Origin: Lithospermum erythrorhizon
Taxonomy: Eukaryota; Streptophyta; Magnoliopsida; Boraginales; Boraginaceae
Direction of reading: 5' to 3'
Assembly (NCBI GenBank): GCA_019722365.1
Contig: JADFUC010000501.1
Coordinates: 2,852,001 to 2,916,000 of the forward strand
Length of the DNA stretch: 64,000 nt
The position numbers were made by a program, and so were the translations under genes. The notes below the pieces were generated by a model. It was not told the DNA's origin. It did not search any database and worked only from the letters and a program-made list of their open reading frames with translations. Below, piece by piece: positions 1-12,191 of this stretch; the stretch's first letter is position 1; each line of letters begins with the position of its first letter.

Positions 1-785
1 AATATAATTATACACAAATCTCTTTATATATATGTGTGTATTATTATGTATTGAATTGAATTTTGGATTATATATAACATATTCCATGTTTTTTTTGCAT
101 TTTCTAGGGCAAATCATTTGAAAACCCTAGAATTTCAAACCATTATTTTTCGATAATTGTTGCCCATTTCTGCAAAATTGAGGTCTGTATATTTGCAATT
201 GAGGTATAATTTCTCAATTTTGAGCATTCAAACCCTAGAATTTTGGTCTGCTTCGTTTTTTGCTAACCCTAGGTTTTTCAATTGGAGAGTTTAATTGCAT
301 GTAATGTTGTGCATTTAAGGGGAAAATGTATGATTACTGTGTTATTGCATTTTTGGGGTGTAGGTGGGGTTACTTGCTGTTTTGCATGCTGGGAAATTGT
401 TTTGTGAGATAATATGATTGGTTAAGTTATGGAATTTGGTTTTATTTAGTGTAAGCTATACATGTCAGTATACTTGAAATCGAAGTGTCGTTTAAAGTTC
501 GTGTTTTTATGTTTTGTTATGTACTGCTTTTTTTGTTAATTGTGATGAGCTCTTGTAGCTTCTGGTGGGTGGTTGCTAAAGTTATGGACGTTTGATATAT
601 TTAATCGATATTGGTGTACTTTGGATTATTATATCGGAACATGCCTGCTTTATTTATCTTAAAAAATAACTTCTGTGGTTTAATGTTTCATTTAATTCAT
701 GCCTATCTGATTTGTAGCAATTGTGAGGACTTCATTAGTACTTGGAATCAATGAGAGGGGATCGCCTGTAGAAATTAAGGTAGTT
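1..785 (+). other. EAF1 upstream region and 5' leader with probable leader intron
   Basis: No coding exon is seen here. A pyrimidine-rich stretch ending in TTTGTAG at 711-717 looks like a splice acceptor, so 718-785 would be the last part of the 5' leader, joined to an upstream leader exon through an intron that fills most of this block. Leader introns are common in plant chromatin genes. The first leader exon and the promoter cannot be placed with confidence; they may lie left of the window. Confidence 0.45.
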
Positions 786-3700
786 ATGCATGGGTTTAGT
801 TCAGGGTCTGTCCTCGTAGTCAATGCTGAAGTTGATTCCATGGGTGGAGTTGTTGAAGGAGGAGGAGTTGGCTCTGGTACAATAACTTCTCCCCAGCGAG
901 TTGTAATTGAGAAAGTTCAAGCAGAGCTAAGGTAATTAACCCTTCATGACCTCCTTCACTCAAAACTCAAAAGGATCATAGTTTATCTTTCGTCTTCATT
1001 TTTGTTGCCTAACAGTTAGGTGTCTATCTGTTTATCACAGGCAAGAACATGATGTTCGAGAAGAAAGAAGAAGAGAGTTAGAATTTCTTGAGAAAGTAGG
1101 AACTAAAATCGTCATGTTATGTTATTGCACCCTTCTGGTTAAGCTTATGGTGATTGATGACCGACTGTTTCTTAATTGCAGGGTGGTGATCCTTTAGAAT
1201 TTAAACTTAGTACTACATTTTCACTCAGTCGCCAGTCCACTTCTGTGACCGATCATCAACCTAATCAATTTTTGTCTAGGTATGCTCTGAGGTTGATCTT
1301 GTTAGCTTTCAAGTTTACCTCCCTGGTTTAATGCTCACTAATCTGTTGCAGCGAAGAAAAAGGTAGTTTTGCACGCCCTGCTTCTCCCCATGGGGATTCT
1401 GTTGAAAGTAGTGGAAGGCCTGTGGTTCGTCCCCTTTGTGAACCGGATTGTGCTGATAATCTTATGCTATTTGACGGTGAAAATGAGTTTCCTGAAGTTG
1501 ACAAGAATCTTACGCATCCTAGTAAATGTATTGTTACTCCATCTGAGCAGTCTTCCCAGTTGGATGTACATGCCAATTCCAAAGAACTCAAGAGTTCTGC
1601 TACCTTTAATGTTCCTAGAAATTCCTATAGACGTCGGTCTCGACCAAATCGTGATAGTTCCAAGACAGGCTCAAACAATGCTGCCCTAGCACGCAGCACT
1701 TCCTTATCATCTCTGCATTCACCAATTGAGGTGAAAGGCCTTTCCTCTGATGTGGAATTCCAGATGAACCAGACTGTTTTAGTGAATCCTAAACCAGTGC
1801 CTCCTAGTCCAGTGGAAAGTACTATCAGCAAGTCTTCCGAAAAACCATCTGAATTGGATGGTGTGAAGACAGCAGAATTAACTGCTAATGCATCCGAAGA
1901 CTTAATAAATGACCATGATAATAAGCAGATGTTGCTAAGTCCTGGGGTAGTTTGTGAAGATCAAGAATGTTCCTACATAAAGAAAGACTTTGGTTCTGCT
2001 GTTCTTGAATGTGAGCCGTGTGAGGCAATCACAAAATTAGAGGATCTAGCTACTTGTGGGCAAAAGCATGGTTGTGGTGGCTCAAATCATAATATGAATG
2101 ACTTATGTGTCGATGTTCAGAAAAACAGTGTGGCAGTTGCCTCCAAGGTTTTAGATTCCGAATCATCTTGTACTGATATGGGTAGTAATACAGATGGTTG
2201 CAACAGTAATGAGTTATATACGCATCAGAAAGGAGCTGGGAATGTCAAAGAACATATACTAGTACCTCAGATGACACCAGTTAAAGAAGAATCCACTGAT
2301 ATAGAAGAACAGAAAAAAACTCAAGTTTTAGATAGTGTTGTTCTAAATGACGACAGTACCTTGAATAATCAAAATCAAGAGAATGAATTGCAATGTGGTG
2401 CTGTGAAAGAAGTAAAGAAAAATGCTTTTGTTTTGGGGAATACAGTGAAGGATCCGCTGGCAGTGCAAAGTGTGAAAGCTAGCACTACTGCTTACTCAGA
2501 AACATGCAATCCTGTAACCGGGAGTGGGACTGCTCTCATTGTGTCAAATCAGGAATCTGTGAGATCTTCTTTAGTTGAACTTTCGGAGCCTAAACCATCA
2601 ATTGCAAATTCAGCAGTGACAATGGATGGAAAAGAGAGTAATGCTAAAGCTGTAAGCAAAGCCGATGAAGATGCAATACTGAAAGAAGCTAGTGTTATTG
2701 AGGTTACAGTGACCCAAATATTGATTAATATAAAAATATGCATGCACATAACTCAAAGATCTAATAGAATTTTGTAACAGGCCAAACACAAGAGGATTGT
2801 GGAGCTATCTGCCGCAGCTTTTCCTGTGGAAAATTTTCGAAAATCTCATTGGGATTATGTGCTTGATGAAATGGCATGGTTAGCAAATGATTTTGCCCAG
2901 GTACGTTATTTCACACCAAACTTGACTTAGCTGCTAACATTCCCTTCATGTTCACTGTCTGCTTTAAGTTTAAGGATAGATAATTTCAGCAATAAATTTC
3001 AAAGTTATCGCACCAACTACCCATGCCTTGATAATTTCTGTTTGCCGTGCAGGAGCGTCTTTGGAAGATGACAGCTGCTGCAAGATTATGCTACCAAGTT
3101 GCTTACACCTCTCAATTCAGATTTCAAGAGAAACATCACATCATGGAGCAAAAAAGAGTGGCTCATTTGTTGTCAGATGCTGTCATACAGTTTTGGAATT
3201 CCGTACAGGTATTCGATTTTTGTACCATCTCTGAATTCTTTGCGTGTGGTCCTGTTGAGGATCTGTCAGTCATGTTACATCAACAATTATTGTTATCATT
3301 CAAGCAAGTAGTTTTAGTGATTATCTAATACTGACTTGGTGAGACTCTTGGTTGTAGTAATATGTGTTGCATGGTTTTATTTTGTATTTTCCCCTTTGAA
3401 TTGTAGGCAAATACGACTTTCTGTAGGGATTATGCCAAAAAGCTTTTGATGATCAAATTAGTTTACTGTACTTTTATTGATGCGCAATCATGTCTCGCAT
3501 GATGACTAACAGTGATTATTGTTTGCCTCACAACTAGAAATAGCTTCTGCGATGACAAGTGAGCAAACATAGTAAAAACTTGCTGCCTTGCTCCATATAT
3601 TTGAGCTCTCTATAGTGAAATGAACAAACATGTATACTATAATAGAACACATGTACTTTGTTTATCTCAAAAGTGCTGGTTTTATTACTAGTTTTGAATA

Positions 3701-6700
3701 TTTATTTCCATAATAGACTTCTGTAATTATTAGATTGGTGAGAAGTTATGTATAGTAGATGGTGCTTCTGCTTTAATAAACACTGTGCAAGAAGTATCTT
3801 GCTGCCTATCCAGTTCTGACTGGTTTACTGGTATAGAAATTTGTGATTAGTTATTTTGTAATGCTATATCCCATTACATGTCCTGATGCCCATCATGTGC
3901 TGTGGTAATATGATGTAATATGTCCATGTGTATTTTTTTATTTTTTAAAATTTATCATTCTTCTAATGCTTCCCTGATATTATCTGGTCCTATTTTAGGA
4001 CTCAAACAAAGATATGCCGCTGCCTTGTTGTAAAGATTCGGCACTTACCATACGGCAGTATGCTGTAAATTTTTTGAAATTCAATAGCTCCTGCATTCAA
4101 CCTAACCAAGCTGAAGCTCCAGTAACACCAGACAGGAATTCTGATTTAGGAATGGTGGGCATGTTGTGGGACGATAACTCTACAGAAGTATGCGTCTCTT
4201 AATATACTCTTTAATATACTTTGTCTGTGTGCAACTAAATGTGCTTGTAAATGTACACTTGTAATTATAATTTGAGATTTCCACTGCTGCTCTGTTGTAG
4301 TATTCACTGATATTTGTTTCCTTTACAGGATAACTTATTCTATTTGGTTCCTTCTGGTGCAATGAAAACATATAGAAAATCAATCGAATCACACGTGGCA
4401 CAGTATGAGGTAGAACTCTTTACCATCATAGTGAGTACATGGTTGGTCTGAGATACTGCTTCTTATGATTGTATCCAGCTCTTCGCTGAGCTACTAGACA
4501 AAAGCACAATCTTTTCGCAATCGTATTAATTTCCATCTTTTTCCGATTGATCTGTTTACGCTACTAAGCTGTCTAATGGATTTTCTCCCCAGAAAACTGG
4601 CAGTAGCTTACAGGAGGAAGTGGAGACATCTGTTTTTAACGCTGTAACAGGTATATTTTGGTAATTTTTACTTCACAAATTTTGTAGCCTTTTGTGATCA
4701 ATGCTTGACAAGCTTATCTTGAATTCAGCCTTTGGGGCTTTCCACAATGCTTATGAAGACGAGGAAGGGGAGACTAGCACTTACGATTGTGACACTATCA
4801 AATCATCTAGACATGGTCAGAAGAAGCGGAAAATCTTGCCAAACGGATATGGCAGGAGGTCATATGAAGTAGGGGATGATTTAATGTATAAACAACAGTG
4901 CATTGAAAATAAACTCGGGACTCAAGAAGATGAATTTAAGGGGAAACGCCCTGCCAGTCTTAATGTTTCAATTCCTACAAAACGTGTACGGACTGCTTCC
5001 AGACAGAGAGTTCTAAGTCCTTTCACCGCTGGAACATCTGGATATGTTCCCTTGCCAATTAAGGCTGATGCTTCAAGCGGTGATACCAGTTCGTTCCATG
5101 ATGATCAGAGCATTCTCTATGGTGGATCGATCATGCCAAATAACATGGAAGTCGAATCTGTGAGGGATTTTGGAAAACAATTGCCTTTTGACTCCTCTGA
5201 AGTATCTAAACCTAGAAAGAAGAAGAAAAGAAAGCATCTGGTATCAATTATTGTTATGATTATTTTGTAAATAATTGATAAGAAAAATTAATAAAGTAGT
5301 TGATGGTTCATTTATTTGAGACAAGTCGGAAATAATTGATGTTTCTTTATATGAGACGTTGGAATTGTTTACAGCTTTTATTTGCTCTACTATAGTTACA
5401 CAAATTCCTTTTTCTTGTCAGGGTTCTGCATATGAACAGAGATGGCAGGTTGATTCTAATTTCCAGAGTGATCAGGTAAATTCTAAAGTTAGCTGGATCG
5501 GTAGCCTTTCAAAAATGATCTCTTATGTGGATTTCTTTTTCAAAGTATTTTCTGCTTGTCTTCACCTTTTGTATGTCCTTTAAAGTCTTCTAGTTTTCAG
5601 TTATGCTTTGGAAAATATGGTTGAGCTTCGCCTGGACTCCCTATGGCTACTGGGGCATATTTTTCTTACTTTACAAAATTCAATTTACATTCTTACATTG
5701 TTCTCTGTAATTTCAGATAGTTGATCCCTCCTCCCCCACACCACAAAAAGATACATAAACTTTTTGACTTGCCATTCTCAAAATTTCTTTCCTAGCATTG
5801 CCACTATTAATAATGGTCTCATCTCCTGGATCTTTGTATTTTCCGACAAGCTATGTAGGAGTTATTACTAGTACTTGATAATCAGTTTGACAGTTGGGTT
5901 GCATGCCTTCGTCATCTTCAAGTCATACGATTACACAAAAGAATTGATATGCCTTAAGTTTGTCGGGCATTTGGCCAGGATGCTTATTCTTTTGCTTACT
6001 TGACTTCAGAGGGACCACTCCAAGAAGAGATCTGAGGGTCACCAGCTTGAGTCCAATGGCTGTGGTGGTATGGTTTGTTGTGTACTTGTAATCAATATTT
6101 TCCAATTCTCGGCAAATTTATGCCTCAGCTTATTTGCTCTTGTGAACAAAAGGTCTATCTGGTCAACATGTCATGAAGAAGCCCAAGGTGATGAGGCCTT
6201 CAGCACTCGAGAATACTTTCGACAATATTCCTCCGGTTGCAGGATCTGCTCCATCTCCTGTAGCTTCACAGATGAGCAACATGCCTAACCCGAACATCAA
6301 AATAATAGGTGGCGGTGAACGGGGCCGGAAAACCAAAGCTTCAAAGGTATATAAGTCTTCTGACACAATGTACCTCGAATTTCTTTGTTGTTGCTATTTC
6401 TTGTTTTGGTCTCACTTAAGTATTGTTTCTCATTTAGGTTTCAAGTAGGCAGCAAGGATCTGGCAGTCCCTGGTTGCAATTTGAAGACCAGGTATTTTTA
6501 AAATTTTTTTCTTTCTGAAATTTTGGTGTTTTCTGTCCACATCTATTATTAAGGATATATTCTACTACTTGCAACATGTAGGCACTTATTGTTTTAGTTC
6601 ATGATCTGGGTCCAAACTGGGAGCTTGTGAGTGATGCGATTAATTGTACTTTGCAATTCAAGGTGAGTGGGTTGGTTTATTCATCGATAAGTTTGTGTTT

Positions 6701-9700
6701 TATAACTGTTGTAGTTTATTATGTTGGAGAATTAGATGCTTTGTGATTGTTTATTTAAATTCCAACCTTTAAAGATTATGAGGGAACAATATAGAAGAGA
6801 TTAATATAAACCAAACCAAACCAAACCAAACCTAGCCTTATCCCACTAAGTGAAAAAATTTAAGACTCTATTCAAATGTGCAGTCTGTACACCGTAAGCC
6901 AAGTGAATGCAAAGAACGCCACATAGTCTTAATGGATAAAACAACAGGAGATGGGGCAGATAGTGCAGAAGATTCAGGGTCCTCACAGCCTTACCCTTCT
7001 ACGTTGCCTGGGATTCCTAAAGTAACGTTTTGTCTTCTATATCTTTCTGCACCTCTTATTTATTGCTTTTGAGTCCAGTCATGCAGTCCTTTTTGTTTAT
7101 TCATATACACATTGGCTGTCCAACACATCTACAGGGAAGTGCCAGGCAGTTGTTTCAGCAGTTGCAGAGACCCATAGAAGAGGAAACTCTGAAGTCTCAT
7201 TTTGAAAAGATCATAAAAATTGTTCAAAAACAACATTATCGAAAGAGTCAGGTCGGTATCGTTTGAAGTAACTCATTGTCTTAGCTATAGAAAGGAATCT
7301 ATTGATGGTTTTGTTTCTCTCTCAAGTTGCACACACATATGCCGCTGAATGGTTTTATTATTTGCTTGATGCAGAATGGTAACAATGACCCGAAACAACT
7401 CCAGCAACCTCATAGTTCACATATGCTTGCTCTTTCCCAAGTGTGTCCTAATAATCTGAATGGAGTTCCTGTGTTGACGTAAGCTCTTTATTTCTCTGTA
7501 ACGCATTTACCCGTTGCATCAAATGCTTATAAAACTAACAGTGTCCTCTTGTGTTATTCTATGATGAAGACCTTTAGATCTATGTGATCAAACAACTTCC
7601 AATCCTGAATTTCCCTCTCTTGGATATCAAAGTCCCCACAATAATTGCCTGCCTATGTCAAATCAAGCTTCTGCTGCTCCTGTGCCTGCACTCCAAGGGC
7701 CTGCCACTATGCTTGATGGGAATAACTTTCCATCGCCTGGCTCATTGTACCCTTATGTTAGGTAGCATGCAATCCTTGCTTGAGATTATTTTCCTGTCAT
7801 TACATTCACACCATACTAAGAAGATCTTCTTTCAGGGATGGGAGACTTGCTATACCTCGTTCTGCATCTTTATCAATTGACGAGCAACAGAAAATGCAAC
7901 AGTACAATCAAATGTTTCCTGCCAGAAATATTCAGCAGCCTTCTCTCACTTCTTCTGAACCTGGAACTGATCGTGGTATGCGCATGCTCCCTGGTGCTAA
8001 TGGCATTGGTGCAATGGGTGGTGTTAATAGAAGCGGACCTGTGCCAAGGCCTGGATTTCAGACTATGGCATCGTCACCTACATTGAATTCTGGAATTGTG
8101 CATTCCTCTGGCATGATAATGAAGCCAAGTCCTGTAAATATGCTTTCAGGCTCTAGAAGTGGACAAGGGAACTCTGTTATGAGGGCTCGTGATTCTCTGC
8201 ACATGATGCGGGTGAGTACTTTGGAAAATTTTATTTGCGTATTAAAGTTGTTTATTCTTGATTTACATTTTCCTGTGACTTGGCTGCCCAGATTAATGTC
8301 ATTTGAACTCCACCATAATTTATTAGTACTCATAATGACAGCCTACCCAAAGTCGGGAAACCCAACGTCATATTTTGGCATCTGAGTTTCAGATGCAGGT
8401 TCCACAAGCTAACCAAGGAGTCCTTCCGTATGTCAGCGATTCCAATTTGGCTAATCAATCTGTCCCGTCACGTTTACTTCAACAACAACCACAAATGCTC
8501 AATCAACGTCCTCAGCTTCAGGGTGTCAATCAAGCAAGTCCACAACATCAAGCCTACGCCTTGCGCCTAATGAAAGAGAGGCAACTACAACGTATTATTC
8601 ATCAACAACAGAAGCAACAACAATTTGTGTCATCTAATGCTGTACTTCCTCATGTACAACCACCAGCCCAACATCCCAAAACAACTTCATTGCCCAACAG
8701 TTCACAAGTTCAGCCGCAGATCTCTTCGCCACCAGTTCCTTTTTCTGCTTCAGTGCCGTCATCCTCGTTGCCATCAGTGCCCCACCATCAGCATAAACAC
8801 CAAATGCCTCCACAGGGGCTTGTAAGAAACTTGCAGATTGGTGGCAGTGGGTTGGCCAATCACGTGGGTAAGCAAAAGCGACAGCCTCAACAACAGCAGC
8901 GGCCGCAGTCGTTTCAACAGGCTGGCAGACGCCATCCTGAGCAGCGTCAGCAGCCTCTATCACAACCGCACACCAAACATGTGAAGGGTGTAGGGAGAGG
9001 AAATCTAATACAACAGAGCACCTCAGTTGAATCATGTTTGCCAAATGGTCTGTCGACTACTCCGGGAAATCCATGTACTGAGAGATCCGAGCAGGCCATC
9101 CATTCAGTTCAAGGACAAGGTTTATACATGGAATCACCATTAAACTCGGTTCAGAATACAAAGAAATTGGGTTCTCCCAATTCTTTGAGCCAGTGCCAAC
9201 CCATGTATCCTGGTCAAGTAGCTCCAGCTTCCAATAACATTGAAATAGAAGCCTCTCACTCTGATTATAAGAATAGTAATTTGACACCCGTTTCATCAGT
9301 TTGCCATCAATCTGTTGCTCCAATGGTTACTGATTTATCTAACCAACAACAGCAGCAAATGCAATCTCATCAGGAAACAGCAAATCACAACCTGCCAGCC
9401 GTTCAATTAGTCCTGCAAGTCAGTCGCCAAGTGAACTCTGATATGACAACTAAACTACAGAACGGAGAATCTCCAATTGACCAGTGCAACATAAGAAACA
9501 ATGTTCAACCTGACGGCACTACGTCTCAGGCAGGTATTAATGCAACAAAAGGGATTCCGGTCGTTTCATTTTATGCCGACCAGAGGAATGCTTCAGAACA
9601 ACTACATGACTCTGTTACGTCGTCTGCACCATCAAGTTTCGCCTCTGCTGTAACCCATCTTGCAGATGGTGCTGAAAAGGCTGTGGAATCTCTTGGGTGT

Positions 9701-9781
9701 AAGCAGTCTTCACAGCAAGATCCTTCGCCCCTGTCCCAGCCACAGCAACCTGCATCCCCTATTTCCCAGCTGCAGCAATAG
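786..9781 (+). CDS. EAF1: Chromatin modification-related protein EAF1 (NuA4 histone acetyltransferase subunit, HSA and SANT domains)
   Basis: Twenty-one exons join in frame into about 1857 residues: 786-931, 1041-1095, 1182-1279, 1352-2702, 2781-2900, 3053-3208, 3999-4187, 4329-4409, 4593-4650, 4729-5240, 5422-5475, 6010-6067, 6153-6346, 6438-6491, 6582-6662, 6884-7021, 7135-7251, 7375-7478, 7570-7761, 7836-8211, 8342-9781. The start is the ATG of MHGFSSGSVLVVNAEVDSMG, which matches the N terminus of Arabidopsis EAF1A/B. An HSA domain (about residues 551-642, with DEMAWLANDFAQERLWKMTA) is expected to bind actin-related proteins. A basic KPRKKKKRKHL segment looks like a nuclear signal. A SANT/Myb domain follows at about 1033-1085 (SPWLQFEDQALIVLVHDLGPNWELVSDAI). 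The long last exon is rich in Gln, Pro and Ser. In plants EAF1 is the scaffold of nuclear NuA4, which acetylates H4 and H2A.Z. Family length and domain order are normal. Confidence 0.95.
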
Positions 9782-10540
9782 CAGCTACAACAAGCACAAT
9801 ATAATCTGGAAACTGCAATATATGTCACACTGGATGACATTAGAGTGGGTTGAGATTTTTTATTCAAGTTGGAGATTCCCCTGTCGCTGCCTGTCCCAGG
9901 TTGTGGACCAGCATGCTAGAGGAATAATTATGTACAGGTAATTTTCTATTTCCAGTTGGACATCTGCAATGGTTGATGCCATCTTCTTTATTACACTTTG
10001 TGATAACTATTATTTATAGATTATAATTATGCTCCTAGAAGAATGAGACCTGGGATTCTATTTTCTCTATAATTTATTTAGTGATCACTCTTTAAGTGGA
10101 TAAAAGTATTCTCCCTTGATACAGCAATACTACTGTTTGTTAATACCATTTTATTTGTCGGCAGATGAACATCAGTGTTTCACGATTAGCGTCAAGTTGG
10201 TATTTGGCCCATTTGTGATGATTCAAGGTTTTGCAAGGCCAGGATCTTAGGGAGGCTAGGTTTTAGGTATTTTTGTATAGTATCTGTGTTCAGTAGGCCT
10301 AGAGAAAGTTAGAGACAAATATAGAGGTATATGTACAGGTTTATCAGTTATCTCTTCATTTCTTGATGTTGGTATTAATCTGTAGTACATTTCTTTTAAT
10401 TAGTTCCCCTGCTCCTGTATTATTATCCTTCTGCAAGAGAGGGCAGTTCCAATGCTTCTTATGGTTATGGCCAAGGGCTGTGAAATTTTGTGAATACAAT
10501 TCTATATACTTCCATTCATGTCCCTTAGTTGTTAGTCTGA
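9782..10540 (+). other. EAF1 3' untranslated region
   Basis: Non-coding sequence follows the EAF1 stop. It includes GT- and AG-flanked stretches (for example the GTAATT after 9938 and TCGGCAG near 10165), so part may be spliced. The end of the transcript cannot be fixed from the sequence. Confidence 0.4.
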
Positions 10541-11865
10541 TGTGATTGTTGTGAACTGTTTATTATTTCGACATTTTCCATTTTGGTATTTCAATGGCCA
10601 CCTAAAATATGCTAATTATCTCAAAGTAAAAATTGTATGGAGTAAATGAAAACGACAAGTACTTGGTAAAAAAAAGTAATTATATGGAGCCAATGAAATG
10701 TTGTCAATAACTAAGGTATAGAGAAGGGTCGAATTTCTTTCTTAGGTTTAATCAAATGAGGCTTCAATATTTAAAATAATAGTATTACCAAATGTGAAAC
10801 TAATGACTGTGGTGCGATTTTGTTCATCTGTCCATCTGTTTTTTGGTAAGATGAATTAGACAAACAAACAAATTAGGAGAGATGTAACAGTCCTAAATCC
10901 AAATTATGTTTCCATTTAGTTGGTATTTCAATGAAAACTTTCAACTTCAAGTTTGAGTAAGGAATGCCATCTAATTCCTTGCTTTTTATATTGATGGTGA
11001 TTAGAAGCCAGTAGATAATAATGAGAGGCTTCTTTCATCAGGAAAACTATTTATTCTTCATTTCTTATTGATTATTTATGAATATCAACATCTTTGGGTG
11101 AAACTAAACTGAACGAACAATGATGATGCATCATGTTGGTGTTTATCAATATATTTAGTTCTACTTCAAATCATTACCAGCATATGTATCTGGCTTGAAT
11201 TAGAAGGGAACCTTCTTATAATTACAATCAAGAACCTATTTAATTTGCACTAATTCTATTTTAAAGTTGTTTAGTAATAACTAGTGAGGTTTGGACTTTA
11301 TATTTAACTAATACTCCGTAGAATTATATGAATCCTGCTACCAAATAAAATCTGCACCCCTCAAATTCTTACTAACTAAAGTATAAGGAAATTTCATGCA
11401 TAAATCAAAGTCATGATTTTCTTGGGCAAGAAGCTCCATACTTAAACCCATAATAAAGAAATCTTGTCAACTTCTACAACGTATGAAAAAGACAAATAAT
11501 AAAGGTTCAACTATAATTAACATTTATGATTTTCTTGTGTAAGAAACTTTCTTCTTAATTCTTGTGTAACACATAACTAAGACATAATATTTTTTTGTGT
11601 AAGAAACTTTCTTCTTAACTAAAATCATAATTAACATTTAATATTTTACTAAAACACGATTTTGCAAAATAAAAAATCACATCAAGATTTTCTTCAATTC
11701 TTGTGCAATAAAATATCCAATTTAACCATAATCAATGCATTAATCCTTTGATATTATAAACATAATGATGGATAAAAAATGAGTAAAACTTCTTCGTCCC
11801 AACCTTAATCATATCTTCTTTATCCACTTACCATCTTTAATCTTAAAACTTCACTAGTTCTTCTC
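10541..11865. other. Intergenic DNA, sucrose synthase promoter side
   Basis: No coding exon is recognised in this AT-rich stretch between EAF1 and the sucrose synthase gene. The right half should contain the sucrose synthase promoter. The main structure seen is a 24-bp exact direct repeat, listed separately. Confidence 0.4.
11535..11618 (+). repeat. 24-bp direct repeat in the sucrose synthase promoter
   Basis: The 24 bases from 11535 to 11558 (beginning TTGTGTAAGAAACTTTC) recur exactly at 11595-11618, a period of 60 bp. A related ATAATTAACATTTA motif also flanks the pair. They lie about 250-330 bp upstream of the probable TATA box. They may be duplicated promoter elements or simple sequence drift; nothing here tells which. 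Confidence 0.7.
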
Positions 11866-12191
11866 TATATATTGAAGCTTATGCATTCAACAAAACCTCA
11901 CTTATATTCAAAGTTCAAGAATATATCCATTTTAAGTGAGTTCATTTTTCTTCTATGTTTCTTGCATGCACTAGTAGATAATAGTTCTTTGTTCATATGT
12001 TTTCTTTTTTATTCAAAATCCATTTTGTTTTACTACATTAAGGTTTTGGAACTGAAATTAAACATTCCTTTTAATATATTATAATTTATTGTTTTTTTTA
12101 AATCCGCCCTCGTCACTACAAATACTCGATCCAGGATATTATAATTTATTGTTAATACGTTGAAGGTTGCAAAATACAAAGTATTGAAGCC
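11866..12191 (+). promoter_or_regulatory. Sucrose synthase core promoter and leader with probable leader intron
   Basis: TATATA at 11866-11871 is a good TATA box. About 65 bp downstream AAGTGAGT offers a strong splice donor (GT at 11936). Acceptors occur shortly before the ATG (AG at about 12164 or 12180). A leader intron just upstream of the start codon is typical of plant sucrose synthase genes and often boosts expression. The intron ends are inferred. Confidence 0.5.
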
